From the NCBI GenBank assembly GCA_031277915.1, contig JAITLL010000057.1, positions 1 to 42,426 of the forward strand: 42,426 nucleotides of DNA, read 5' to 3'. Below the pieces are notes generated by a model, which was given only the letters and a program-made list of their open reading frames with translations, did no database searches and had not been told where the DNA came from. The DNA comes from Acinetobacter sp. (GTDB lineage: Bacteria > Pseudomonadota > Gammaproteobacteria > Pseudomonadales > Moraxellaceae). The stretch's first letter is position 1. Every line of letters begins with the position of its first letter. Shown here one piece after another: positions 32,191 through 41,728 of this stretch. A program made the position numbers and the translations under genes.

Positions 32191-33111
32191 ATGAACCGTC
32201 AACAAATTGATGCGCTTGTAAAACAAATGAATGTCGACACAGCTAAAGGCGAAGTGGATGCACGTGTTCAGCAAATTGTAGTGCGCCTTCTCGGGGATTT
32301 ATTTCAAGCCATCGAAGATTTAGACATCCAACCTTCAGAAGTATGGAAAGGTCTGGAATATTTTACCGATGCAGGTCAAGCAAACGAACTTGGACTTTTA
32401 GCAGCTGGCTTAGGTTTAGAGCACTATCTTGATTTACGTGCAGATGAAGCTGATGCAAAAGCTGGCGTTACTGGTGGTACACCTCGTACCATTGAAGGCC
32501 CACTTTACGTAGCTGGTGCTCCTGAAACCGTTGGTTTTGCACGTATGGATGATGGTACTGAGTCTGGCAAAATTGATACCTTAATTATTGAAGGTACCGT
32601 AACTGATACTGATGGCAATATCCTTGAAAATGCTAAAGTTGAAGTATGGCATGCCAACAGCTTGGGTAATTACTCATTCTTTGATAAGTCTCAATCTGAC
32701 TTTAACTTACGCCGTAGTATTTTGACTGATGCTGATGGTAAATATGTTGCATTAACTACGATGCCAGTGGGTTATGGTTGCCCTCCAGAAGGTACAACTC
32801 AAGCCCTTCTTAACAAGTTAGGCCGTCATGGTAACCGCCCATCTCATGTTCACTACTTCGTTTCTGCGCCAGGTTTCCGCAAGCTTACAACTCAATTCAA
32901 TATTGAGGGTGATGAATACTTATGGGATGACTTTGCTTTCGCAACACGTGATGGCTTAGTTGCAACAGCAGTTGATGTAACTGACCCAGCTGAAATTCAA
33001 CGCCGTGGTTTAGATCATGCTTTCAAACACATTACATTCAATGTCGAACTTGTGAAAGATGCTGAAGCTGCACCTTCAACAGAAGTTGAACGTCGCCGCG
33101 CTAGCGCTTAA
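32191..33111 (+). CDS. catA: Catechol 1,2-dioxygenase
   Basis: A 306-residue intradiol ring-cleaving enzyme that converts catechol to cis,cis-muconate. The Fe(III) ligands are likely Y161 (GNYSFF), Y195 (PVGYGCPPEG), H219 and H221 (RPSHVHYFV). The N-terminal helical linker (residues 1-100) is the catechol-dioxygenase dimer domain. The frame is open back to a GTG at 32050, but AAGGAG lies just before the ATG at 32191, which gives the normal length. It sits in the same run as catB and catC. In ADP1, as I recall it, catA lies apart from catBC, so the position here is a notable difference. Confidence 0.96.
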   Translation: MNRQQIDALVKQMNVDTAKGEVDARVQQIVVRLLGDLFQAIEDLDIQPSEVWKGLEYFTDAGQANELGLLAAGLGLEHYLDLRADEADAKAGVTGGTPRTIEGPLYVAGAPETVGFARMDDGTESGKIDTLIIEGTVTDTDGNILENAKVEVWHANSLGNYSFFDKSQSDFNLRRSILTDADGKYVALTTMPVGYGCPPEGTTQALLNKLGRHGNRPSHVHYFVSAPGFRKLTTQFNIEGDEYLWDDFAFATRDGLVATAVDVTDPAEIQRRGLDHAFKHITFNVELVKDAEAAPSTEVERRRASA

Positions 33112-33123
33112 TTATTGAACTCA

Positions 33124-33153
33124 GGTGGATTAAAAGCTCATATTTAATCCACC
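33124..33153 (+). repeat. Hairpin between catA and pcaI
   Basis: An 11-bp perfect stem (GGTGGATTAAA with TTTAATCCACC) closes 8 bases. It is followed by CTTTGGAAG and not by a T-run, so a processing or partial-attenuation role is more likely than full termination. Confidence 0.55.
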
Positions 33154-33255
33154 CTTTGGAAGCTTTATTTATGACCACCCCTAAGAATTTCAAATAAATT
33201 TTTAGCGGTAGTCATAAGTAATCCGTACCCTTATCCCAGTTTTAAGGTTTATCAC

Positions 33256-33927
33256 ATGATTGACAAAAGTAAGTCCTCTCTTAGCGAGGTACTATCGCAG
33301 ATTAAAGATGGTGCAACCATTCTGATTGGTGGTTTTGGTACCGCAGGACAACCCGCTGAACTCATTGACGGACTGATTGAACTGGGTATTAAAGACCTGA
33401 CTATTGTGAGTAATAACGCCGGTAATGGCGATTATGGTCTGGCTAAGCTGCTTAAAGCCGGTTCGGTTAAAAAAGTGATCTGTTCTTTCCCACGTCAGGC
33501 AGACTCTTATGTGTTTGATGAACTGTACCGTGCTGGAAAGGTCGAGCTTGAAGTCGTCCCGCAAGGTAATCTGGCTTGCCGTATTCAGGCAGCTGGTATG
33601 GGATTAGGCGCTGTGTTTACCCCAACAGGCTTTGGAACACTTTTAGCTGAAGGCAAAGAAACCCGCCAGATCGATGGTAAAGATTACGTACTCGAATATC
33701 CAATTAAGGCTGACTTTGCCTTGATTAAAGCTTACAAAGGCGACCGCTGGGGCAATCTGGTTTACCGTAAATCTGCACGTAACTTTGGCCCAATTATGGC
33801 CATGGCAGCAGATGTGACCATTGTTCAGGTTTCTGAAGTAGTTGAGCTAGGTGGATTAGATCCAGAGCACATCATCACCCCAGGTATCTTTGTACAGCAT
33901 GTTGTACAAGTACAGCCCGCACAATAA
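33256..33927 (+). CDS. pcaI: 3-oxoadipate CoA-transferase subunit A
   Basis: A 223-residue alpha subunit of the transferase that moves CoA from succinyl-CoA to 3-oxoadipate. The glycine-rich TILIGGFGTAGQPAELIDGL, VSNNAGNGDYGLAKLL and FTPTGFGTLLAEGKE segments are typical of SCOT-type A subunits. It pairs with pcaJ 18 bp downstream. In ADP1 near-identical catI and pcaI copies exist; here only one IJ pair is present, so it must serve both branches. The name catI would be equally valid. Confidence 0.94.
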   Translation: MIDKSKSSLSEVLSQIKDGATILIGGFGTAGQPAELIDGLIELGIKDLTIVSNNAGNGDYGLAKLLKAGSVKKVICSFPRQADSYVFDELYRAGKVELEVVPQGNLACRIQAAGMGLGAVFTPTGFGTLLAEGKETRQIDGKDYVLEYPIKADFALIKAYKGDRWGNLVYRKSARNFGPIMAMAADVTIVQVSEVVELGGLDPEHIITPGIFVQHVVQVQPAQ

Positions 33928-33945
33928 GCAATAAGGAGAAATAAC

Positions 33946-34599
33946 ATGAGCTACCAGAAACTCAGCCGTGACCAGATTGCAAAACGTGTGGCACAAGATA
34001 TTCCAGATGGTGCCTATGTGAATTTGGGTATTGGCTTACCAACCAAGATCGCAAGCTACCTACCTAACGACAAAGATATTTTCCTTCATTCTGAAAATGG
34101 CCTGTTGGCATTTGGCCCACCACCAGCGGCAGGTGAAGAAGACCCTGAACTGATTAATGCAGGTAAAGAGTTTGTGACCATGCTTGAAGGTGGCAGCTTT
34201 TTCCACCATGGCGATTCATTTGCGATGATGCGTGGTGGTCACCTTGATATTGCAGTGCTGGGCGCATTTCAGGTTGCAGCGAATGGTGACTTGGCGAACT
34301 GGCATACGGGTGCACCGGATGCAATTCCTGCGGTGGGTGGTGCGATGGATTTGGCTGTAGGTGCTAAAAAAGTATTTATCACCACAGATCATGTAACCAA
34401 GCAAGGCGAGCCGAAGATTGTAGCTGAGTTGAGTTATCCAGTAACTGGAAAACACTGTGTAGATCGTATTTACACAGACCTGTGTGTAATTGATGTGACT
34501 AAAGATGGTTTAAAGGTGCTTGAGAAAGTGGAAGGTCTTAGCTTTGATGAGTTACAGGCTTTGACTGGTGCAACTTTGATTGATGCGACTCAAGGGTAA
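33946..34599 (+). CDS. pcaJ: 3-oxoadipate CoA-transferase subunit B
   Basis: A 217-residue beta subunit of 3-oxoadipate CoA-transferase. The catalytic glutamate is E50 in IFLHSENGLLAFGP, which carries the CoA thioester. YVNLGIGLPTKIASYLP at the N-terminus and VTKQGEPKIV further on are also typical. The AAGGAG ribosome binding site follows pcaI closely, so the two are co-translated. The gene is followed by a 400-bp repeat-filled gap before pcaF, although these genes normally touch. Gene names catJ and pcaJ are interchangeable here. Confidence 0.94.
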   Translation: MSYQKLSRDQIAKRVAQDIPDGAYVNLGIGLPTKIASYLPNDKDIFLHSENGLLAFGPPPAAGEEDPELINAGKEFVTMLEGGSFFHHGDSFAMMRGGHLDIAVLGAFQVAANGDLANWHTGAPDAIPAVGGAMDLAVGAKKVFITTDHVTKQGEPKIVAELSYPVTGKHCVDRIYTDLCVIDVTKDGLKVLEKVEGLSFDELQALTGATLIDATQG

Positions 34600-34605
34600 G
34601 GTTTA

Positions 34606-34968
34606 CACAGCAGTAACTATCGTGACAGGCGACATGGATGTCGCCCGTTGGACAGGGAGGCAAGGAAGCCTCCTCTGTTCAACAAAGGTTTTTGTTACTT
34701 TTGACCTTTCAAAAGTAAGGTATCGCTTACGCAACAGACCTATGGATATCACAGTAAATTACAGCTGTGATGTTATTCGTTGATATGAAAATTTATAAAT
34801 CATCACAACGGAGTCTTATTTGTTTAAGCCAGATGCCACCAGATAATTCATGTCACTTTTTTAAAAAAGTAACCAAAAACCTTTGTTACTCAGACACAAC
34901 CTCCCTGTTGTGCTGAGCAACACGGCGACATCCATGTCGCCACCGTGAAATAACTACGGAGAATGGCT
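34606..34968. repeat. Facing pair of inverted intergenic repeats between pcaJ and pcaF
   Basis: Two related blocks lie in opposite orientation. Each has a dyad GGCGACAT/ATGTCGCC (34628-34645 with GG in the centre; 34924-34941 with CC) and, inwards, an AACAAAGGTTTTTG-type segment running into ACTTTT. In the right copy ACTTTTTTAAAAAAGT (34855-34870) is a perfect palindrome. The 90-base middle has ATCACAG/CTGTGAT. Frames seen here are not coding. It resembles a dispersed non-coding repeat or MITE rather than an insertion sequence, since no transposase is present. Confidence 0.7.
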
Positions 34969-35000
34969 AAAAAAGCCTGAAGTAAAGGACAAAAGTTAGA

Positions 35001-36206
35001 ATGAAAAACGCTTATATCATCGATGCCATCCGTACCCCATTCGGCCGTTATGCCGGTGGCCTTGCACCTGTCCGTGCTGATGACCTTGGCGCTGTGCCGA
35101 TTAAAGCACTCATGCAGCGTAACCCAAGTGTAGATTGGGAACAGGTCGATGATGTGATCTATGGCTGTGCTAACCAAGCCGGTGAAGATAACCGTAACGT
35201 CGGCCGTATGTCAGCATTACTTGCTGGTTTACCGTATCAGGTTCCAGCAACGACCATTAACCGTTTGTGTGGCTCTTCACTCGATGCGATTGCTATTGCT
35301 GCCCGTGCTATTAAAGCAGATGAAGCAAATTTAGTGATTGCCGGAGGTGTAGAAAGCATGAGCCGTGCACCGTATGTGATGGGTAAGTCTGACAGTGCTT
35401 TTAGCCGTAGCCAGAAGATTGAAGACACCACCATGGGTTGGCGCTTCATTAACCCTAAACTTAAAGAATTATATGGTGTAGACACCATGCCCCAAACTGC
35501 CGAAAACGTGGCTGAACAATTCAACGTGAATCGTGCAGATCAGGACCAGTTTGCCTTGGTAAGCCAACAACGCACCGCAAGCGCGCAAGCCAAAGGCTTT
35601 TTTTCTAAAGAAATCGTGGCAGTTGAAATCCCTCAGCGTAAGGGTGATGCTGTGGTGATTGATACCGATGAGCACCCACGTGCATCAACTACGCTTGAAG
35701 CTTTAAGCAAACTTAAACCTGTGGTTAAAGCAGATGGTTCTGTCACTGCGGGTAATGCCTCAGGTATTAATGATGGTGCAGCCGCATTACTTATTGCTTC
35801 TGATGAGGCACTTCAAGCGTACAACCTAAAACCACGTGCCAAGATCATTGCTTCAACAGCAGTGGGTGTAGAACCACGCATTATGGGTTTTGCTCCAGCA
35901 CCAGCCATTAAAAAATTACTTAAACAAGCCAACCTGACTTTAGATCAGATGGATGTGATTGAGTTAAATGAAGCCTTTGCTGCACAGGCTTTGGCAGTGA
36001 CTCGTGATTTAGGCTTGCCAGATGATTCTGACAAGGTAAATCCAAACGGTGGTGCAATTGCATTGGGCCATCCACTGGGTGCATCAGGTGCACGCTTAGT
36101 CACTACAGCTTTAAACCAACTTGAACAAACAGGCGGCCGTTATGCTTTATGTTCAATGTGTATTGGTGTAGGTCAAGGCATCGCATTGATTATTGAGAGA
36201 GTCTAA
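35001..36206 (+). CDS. pcaF: 3-oxoadipyl-CoA thiolase
   Basis: A 401-residue thiolase that splits 3-oxoadipyl-CoA into acetyl-CoA and succinyl-CoA, last step of the pathway. The acylated cysteine is C90 in [33 protein letters not shown] holds the catalytic histidine, and [14 protein letters not shown] near the end holds the second cysteine. [15 protein letters not shown] is also typical. It starts after the repeat gap and overlaps in effect with pcaB (2 bp spacing). The expression of this gene and the rest could depend on transcription reading through the repeats or on a promoter inside them. Confidence 0.96.
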   Translation: MKNAYIIDAIRTPFGRYAGGLAPVRADDLGAVPIKALMQRNPSVDWEQVDDVIYGCANQAGEDNRNVGRMSALLAGLPYQVPATTINRLCGSSLDAIAIAARAIKADEANLVIAGGVESMSRAPYVMGKSDSAFSRSQKIEDTTMGWRFINPKLKELYGVDTMPQTAENVAEQFNVNRADQDQFALVSQQRTASAQAKGFFSKEIVAVEIPQRKGDAVVIDTDEHPRASTTLEALSKLKPVVKADGSVTAGNASGINDGAAALLIASDEALQAYNLKPRAKIIASTAVGVEPRIMGFAPAPAIKKLLKQANLTLDQMDVIELNEAFAAQALAVTRDLGLPDDSDKVNPNGGAIALGHPLGASGARLVTTALNQLEQTGGRYALCSMCIGVGQGIALIIERV

Positions 36207-36208
36207 TC

Positions 36209-37567
36209 ATGAGCCAGTTATATGCCAGCTTGTTTTATCAAAAAGACGTCACTGACATTTTTAGTGATTCATCTTTAATCGCATACATGATTCAGGTTGA
36301 AGTTGCGTTAGCTCAAGCACAGGCAAAAGTTGGCGTGATTCCTCAAGATGCGGCTAATACCATTGCCCAAGTAGCTGAGCAGGCAATAGAAAAGTTTGAC
36401 TTTTCAGCGTTGGCTGTAGCAACTGGCTTAGCTGGAAATATCGCAATTCCATTTGTAAAACAACTTACGGCAATTGTGAAAGATGTGGATGAAGATGCTT
36501 CACGTTATGTGCATTGGGGAGCAACGAGTCAGGATATTTTAGACACAGCTTGTATTTTGCAATGCCGTGATGCGTTAAACATTGTGGAAGCACAACTTCA
36601 ACAGTGCTACACCGCTGCATTACAACAAGCTAAGCAATATCGCTATCAAGTCATGATTGGGCGTACATGGTTGCAGCAAGCTTTACCAATTACTTTAGGG
36701 CATAAGCTTGCTCGCTGGGCTTCTGCATTTAAACGTGATTTAGATCGTATCCAAGCAATGAAATCACGTGTACTCACTGCTCAGTTAGGCGGTGCTGTGG
36801 GTTCATTAGCTTCTTTGCAAGATCAAGGTTCACTTGTGGTCAGTGTATTTGCTCAGCAGTTGAATCTGACTGTACCGACAAGTACATGGCATGGTGAGCG
36901 TGATCGCATTGTAGAAATTGCAAGTGTGCTCGGCATCATTGTCGGGAATACGGGCAAGATGGCACGTGATTGGTCACTCATGATGCAAACCGAAATTGCA
37001 GAATTGTTTGAACCAACAGCAAAGGGTCGTGGTGGTTCATCGACCATGCCGCATAAGCGTAATCCAGTCGCAGCAGCTTCAGTACTTGCAGCAGCGAATC
37101 GTGTACCAGCACTTATGTCTAGCATCTATCAAAGTATGGTGCAGGAACATGAGCGTAGCTTAGGCGCATGGCATGCAGAATGGTTAGCAATCCCTGAAAT
37201 TTTTCAGCTTTGTGCTGGAGTATTAAGTCGTACTGACGAAGTTTTACAAGGTTTCGAAGTTAATGCTGAGCATATGCAGCAGAACCTTGACTGTACCAAC
37301 GGGTTGATTATGGCGGAAGCTGTGATGATGGCGCTTGCTCCAAAAATTGGACGTTTAAATGCACATCATGTTGTTGAAGCAGCTTGTAAAACAGCCGTGG
37401 CTCAAAAGCAGCATTTATCTGAGGTTGTTAGTCAGTTAGATGAAGTAAAAGAACATTTTAGCCCAACAGAAATTTTGGAAATATTTAAAGCAGAAAACTA
37501 TTTGGGCAACATTCAAGCTCAAATTGATGCTGTTCTGCAAGAAGCACAAGGAGGAGACATAAAGTGA
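36209..37567 (+). CDS. pcaB: 3-carboxy-cis,cis-muconate cycloisomerase
   Basis: A 452-residue enzyme of the fumarase/aspartase superfamily that lactonises 3-carboxy-cis,cis-muconate in the protocatechuate branch. The superfamily signature GGSSTMPHKRNPVAAASVLA is at about residue 275; HWGATSQDILDTACILQ and GAVGSLASLQDQG are also typical. It begins two bases after pcaF and its stop overlaps the GTG start of pcaD by four bases, so translation is tightly coupled. The bacterial enzyme is unrelated to catB in fold, although both make lactones. Confidence 0.95.
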   Translation: MSQLYASLFYQKDVTDIFSDSSLIAYMIQVEVALAQAQAKVGVIPQDAANTIAQVAEQAIEKFDFSALAVATGLAGNIAIPFVKQLTAIVKDVDEDASRYVHWGATSQDILDTACILQCRDALNIVEAQLQQCYTAALQQAKQYRYQVMIGRTWLQQALPITLGHKLARWASAFKRDLDRIQAMKSRVLTAQLGGAVGSLASLQDQGSLVVSVFAQQLNLTVPTSTWHGERDRIVEIASVLGIIVGNTGKMARDWSLMMQTEIAELFEPTAKGRGGSSTMPHKRNPVAAASVLAAANRVPALMSSIYQSMVQEHERSLGAWHAEWLAIPEIFQLCAGVLSRTDEVLQGFEVNAEHMQQNLDCTNGLIMAEAVMMALAPKIGRLNAHHVVEAACKTAVAQKQHLSEVVSQLDEVKEHFSPTEILEIFKAENYLGNIQAQIDAVLQEAQGGDIK

Positions 37568-38349
37568 AACAGCTTATAACCAATCGACAAGGTAAGCAGC
37601 TCGCTGTATATACCGACGGATTAAAAGATGCTCCAGCACTTGTGCTATCTAACTCGTTAGGAACAGATCATGGAATGTGGCAGCCGCAAGTAGATGAGCT
37701 TAAAAGTCATTTTAATGTCATTACATACGATACACGTGGTCATGGCGAAAGTGATGTGATCGCTGAATCATCTTTACAAAATTTAGGTGAAGATGTTGCT
37801 GATATTTTAGATGCCTTAAATATTGAAAAAGCTCATTTTTGTGGCATTTCAATGGGCGGAATTACAGGGCTTTGGTTAGGTATCCATTATCCAGAGTGCT
37901 TTCTAAGCATTACTGTCGCGAACTCGGCAGCTAAAATTGGTCAAGCTGAAGCTTGGTTGAGTCGCGCAGAGTCAGTAGAACAAAATGGACTGGCTGAATT
38001 GGTTAAAACCACGCACACACGTTGGTTTAGCGAAAAATTCGACTATCAACATAATGTGGTTGCACAAACGACGATTCAAAGTCTGGCAAACACACCAGCA
38101 CAAGGTTATGCCAATGCATGTCGTGCTTTAGCTCATGCTGATTTAAGAGATGAAATTACGCAAATCCAAGTTCCAGTATTGCTAATTGCAGGAACAGCAG
38201 ATCCAGTGACGACAGTAGCAGATGCTGAGTTTATGCAGAATGCTATCAAGAATAGTCAAATTGCTAAATTGGAAGCATCTCATCTTTCTAATATTGAGCA
38301 ACCGCAAAGATTTACTCAGGAATTGACTAGGTTTATTCAACAAATCTAA
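37564..38349 (+). CDS. pcaD: 3-oxoadipate enol-lactonase
   Basis: A 261-residue alpha/beta hydrolase that opens 3-oxoadipate enol-lactone, the first common intermediate of both branches. The nucleophile is S96 in AHFCGISMGGITGLWLG; the acid is in LLIAGTADPVTTV and the histidine in LEASHLSNIEQ. It starts at a GTG that overlaps the pcaB stop, with GGAGGAG eight bases upstream. As only one copy is visible and catD is absent from the window, it would serve both catechol and protocatechuate degradation. Confidence 0.95.
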   Translation: MKQLITNRQGKQLAVYTDGLKDAPALVLSNSLGTDHGMWQPQVDELKSHFNVITYDTRGHGESDVIAESSLQNLGEDVADILDALNIEKAHFCGISMGGITGLWLGIHYPECFLSITVANSAAKIGQAEAWLSRAESVEQNGLAELVKTTHTRWFSEKFDYQHNVVAQTTIQSLANTPAQGYANACRALAHADLRDEITQIQVPVLLIAGTADPVTTVADAEFMQNAIKNSQIAKLEASHLSNIEQPQRFTQELTRFIQQI

Positions 38350-38391
38350 GAGCTTAGTCGTTTAAAAGGAATTGGCCTTAAGGAGGCAAAT

Positions 38392-39747
38392 ATGGCGTCT
38401 CAGGATTACGCTGCACCAAATAAAAGTATCGATGCTCAAGCATTAATTAATGATGCTCCACTCAGTAAGTATCAATGGATGATTGCAATCATCTGTTTCT
38501 TAATTATTTTTACTGATGGTATCGATACTGCTGCAATGGGTTTTATCGCTCCAGCTTTGGCTCAAGACTGGGGTGTTGATCGCTCTCAGTTAGGCCCAGT
38601 GATGAGTGCTGCACTTGGTGGAATGATTATTGGAGCTTTGGTTTCTGGCCCAACAGCTGACCGTTTTGGTCGAAAAATCGTTTTAGCTTTTTCGATGCTT
38701 GTGTTTGGTGGTTTTACTTTAGCATCTGCGTATGCAACCAACTTAGATAGCCTTGTCGTTTTACGCTTTTTGACAGGTATTGGCTTGGGTGCAGCGATGC
38801 CAAATGCCACCACATTATTTTCTGAATACTGTCCAACACGCATTCGTTCATTACTCGTGACATGCATGTTCTGTGGCTACAACTTAGGTATGGCAACAGG
38901 TGGCTTTATTAGTAGCTGGCTTATCCCGACCTATGGTTGGCACAGTCTATTTTTACTTGGCGGTTGGTCACCTTTGATCTTAATGGTTTTAGTGATTTTT
39001 GTCTTACCTGAGTCTTACCGCTTTTTAATTGTTAAAGGTAAGAACCCTGAAAAAGTACGCAAAATCTTAAATCATATCGCGCCAACTCAAGTTCAAAATG
39101 CGACTGCATTTCATGTACCTGAAGAGAAAACTGAAACAGCTCAAAAGAAAAATGTCTTTGGAATTATGTTCTCTAAACCATATGCAAAAGGAACACTTTT
39201 ACTTTGGTTGACCTATTTCATGGGCTTAGTTGTTGTTTACTTGCTTACAAGCTGGTTACCGACACTTATGCGTGAAACTGGTGCTTCAATGGAGCGTGCT
39301 GCATTTATTGGTGGTTTGTTCCAGTTTGGTGGTGTGGTGAGTGCATTGTTCATTGGTTGGGCGATGGACAAATTTAACCCGAACCGAGTCATTGCCATTT
39401 TCTACTTTGCTGCGGGTCTATTTGCGATTGCTGTGGGTCAAAGCTTAGGAAACTCAACATTACTTGCTGTATTGGTTCTTTGTGCAGGTATCGCGATTAA
39501 TGGTGCGCAATCTTCAATGCCAGCTTTAAGTGCTCGTTTCTATCCAACGCAGTGCCGTGCAACGGGTGTGTCTTGGATGACAGGTATTGGACGTTTCGGT
39601 GCGGTATTTGGAGCTTGGATTGGTGCCGTACTACTTGGTAATGATTGGTCGTTTACTGCCATTCTCAGTTTATTACTAATTCCAGCGACTGCTGCAGCTG
39701 TTGCTGTATTTGTTAAATCACTTGTTGCGCATACCGATGCAACTTAA
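38392..39747 (+). CDS. pcaK: Aromatic acid/4-hydroxybenzoate MFS transporter
   Basis: A 451-residue inner-membrane transporter of the AAHS family (major facilitator). About twelve hydrophobic segments are visible. Family marks are FTDGIDTAAMGFIAPALAQDWG in the first helix, the loop GPTADRFGRKIVL, and FLTGIGLGAAMPNATTLFSEY. It should import 4-hydroxybenzoate, protocatechuate or related acids with protons. It follows pcaD by 42 bp with a perfect AAGGAGG ribosome binding site, in the order pcaD-pcaK-pcaC known from ADP1. Confidence 0.94.
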   Translation: MASQDYAAPNKSIDAQALINDAPLSKYQWMIAIICFLIIFTDGIDTAAMGFIAPALAQDWGVDRSQLGPVMSAALGGMIIGALVSGPTADRFGRKIVLAFSMLVFGGFTLASAYATNLDSLVVLRFLTGIGLGAAMPNATTLFSEYCPTRIRSLLVTCMFCGYNLGMATGGFISSWLIPTYGWHSLFLLGGWSPLILMVLVIFVLPESYRFLIVKGKNPEKVRKILNHIAPTQVQNATAFHVPEEKTETAQKKNVFGIMFSKPYAKGTLLLWLTYFMGLVVVYLLTSWLPTLMRETGASMERAAFIGGLFQFGGVVSALFIGWAMDKFNPNRVIAIFYFAAGLFAIAVGQSLGNSTLLAVLVLCAGIAINGAQSSMPALSARFYPTQCRATGVSWMTGIGRFGAVFGAWIGAVLLGNDWSFTAILSLLLIPATAAAVAVFVKSLVAHTDAT

Positions 39748-39762
39748 TAGAGGTCTATCACA

Positions 39763-40912
<1,150 letters not shown>

Positions 40913-40923
40913 GGGTGTATACG

Positions 40924-41553
40924 ATGAACGCATGGAATTTTCAAGAACTGAAAGAGACCCCATCTCAAACAGGTGGTCCTTATGTTCATATTGGCTTATT
41001 GCCTCAACAAGCCAATATTGAAGTGTTTGAACACAACTTTAATCACCAATTGACCAATGACAAAACTCAAGGGCAGCGTATTCGCCTGGAAGGTCAAGTT
41101 TTTGACGGACTGGGTTTGCCATTAAGAGATGTGTTACTGGAAATCTGGCAAGCAGATAGCAATGGTGTTTATCCAAGTCAGGCAGATACCCAAGGCAAAA
41201 CTGTAGATCCACATTTTCAAGGCTGGGGGCGTACAGGGGCGAATTTTGAAACAGGTTTTTGGCATTTTGAAACTGTAAAACCCGGTGCTGTAGCTGGACG
41301 TAAAGGTTCGATTCAAGCACCTCATATTGCCGTGGTGCTGTTTGCACGTGGCATCAACATTGGACTACATACCCGTATTTATTTTGAGGATGAAGTAGAT
41401 GCCAATGCCAATGATCCAGTTTTAAACAGCATTGAATGGGCGACTCGTCGTCAGACTCTCATTGCCAAACGTACGGAAGTTGATGGCGAAATCGTCTATC
41501 GCTTTGATATTCGTATTCAAGGTGAAGATGAAACGGTATTTTTTGATATCTAA
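40924..41553 (+). CDS. pcaG: Protocatechuate 3,4-dioxygenase alpha subunit
   Basis: A 209-residue partner of PcaH. It has the intradiol-dioxygenase fold, as in LRDVLLEIWQADSNGVYPSQ and GRKGSIQAPHIAVVLFARGINIGL, but lacks the full set of iron ligands, as is normal for alpha. The start at ATG 40924 follows AGGGTG; the GTG at 40915 is an unlikely alternative. From memory, the ADP1 PcaG sequence begins MNGWNFQELKETPSQTGGPY, almost identical to this one (MNAWNFQELKETPSQTGGPY). That is the strongest sign of an Acinetobacter source. Confidence 0.96.
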   Translation: MNAWNFQELKETPSQTGGPYVHIGLLPQQANIEVFEHNFNHQLTNDKTQGQRIRLEGQVFDGLGLPLRDVLLEIWQADSNGVYPSQADTQGKTVDPHFQGWGRTGANFETGFWHFETVKPGAVAGRKGSIQAPHIAVVLFARGINIGLHTRIYFEDEVDANANDPVLNSIEWATRRQTLIAKRTEVDGEIVYRFDIRIQGEDETVFFDI

Positions 41554-41604
41554 GTATTTTGTCAAATCTTACTTTGATCATCATGGAGTTTGATCAATTT
41601 ATGA

Positions 41605-41632
41605 TTTTCCTCCCCGTAAAAAGGGAGGATAA
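41605..41632 (+). repeat. Hairpin between pcaG and quiB
   Basis: CCTCCC (41609-41614) pairs with GGGAGG (41623-41628) around CGTAAAAA. A T-run precedes and no T-run follows, so it is not a standard terminator for the plus strand. It may be a weak attenuator or RNA-stability element between the pca and qui genes. Confidence 0.45.
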
Positions 41633-41728
41633 ATGCGATTTAAGTACATTGGTTTAAAGCATAGGACATTAAAACAGTATCTATATTCGAATTATTTATT
41701 ACAGATCATCTATTAAGGAAGATGGAAA

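Noticed and set aside
33124-33153. Terminator between catA and pcaI
   Set aside because: The stem is strong but no T-run follows, so I list it only as a hairpin.
34606-34968. Insertion sequence
   Set aside because: Inverted repeats are present but there is no transposase frame and no target duplication that I could identify.
34580-35177. Open frames of 67 and 95 codons near pcaJ/pcaF
   Set aside because: The first spans the inverted repeat and the second is mostly antisense to pcaF. Neither has a ribosome binding site or recognisable product.
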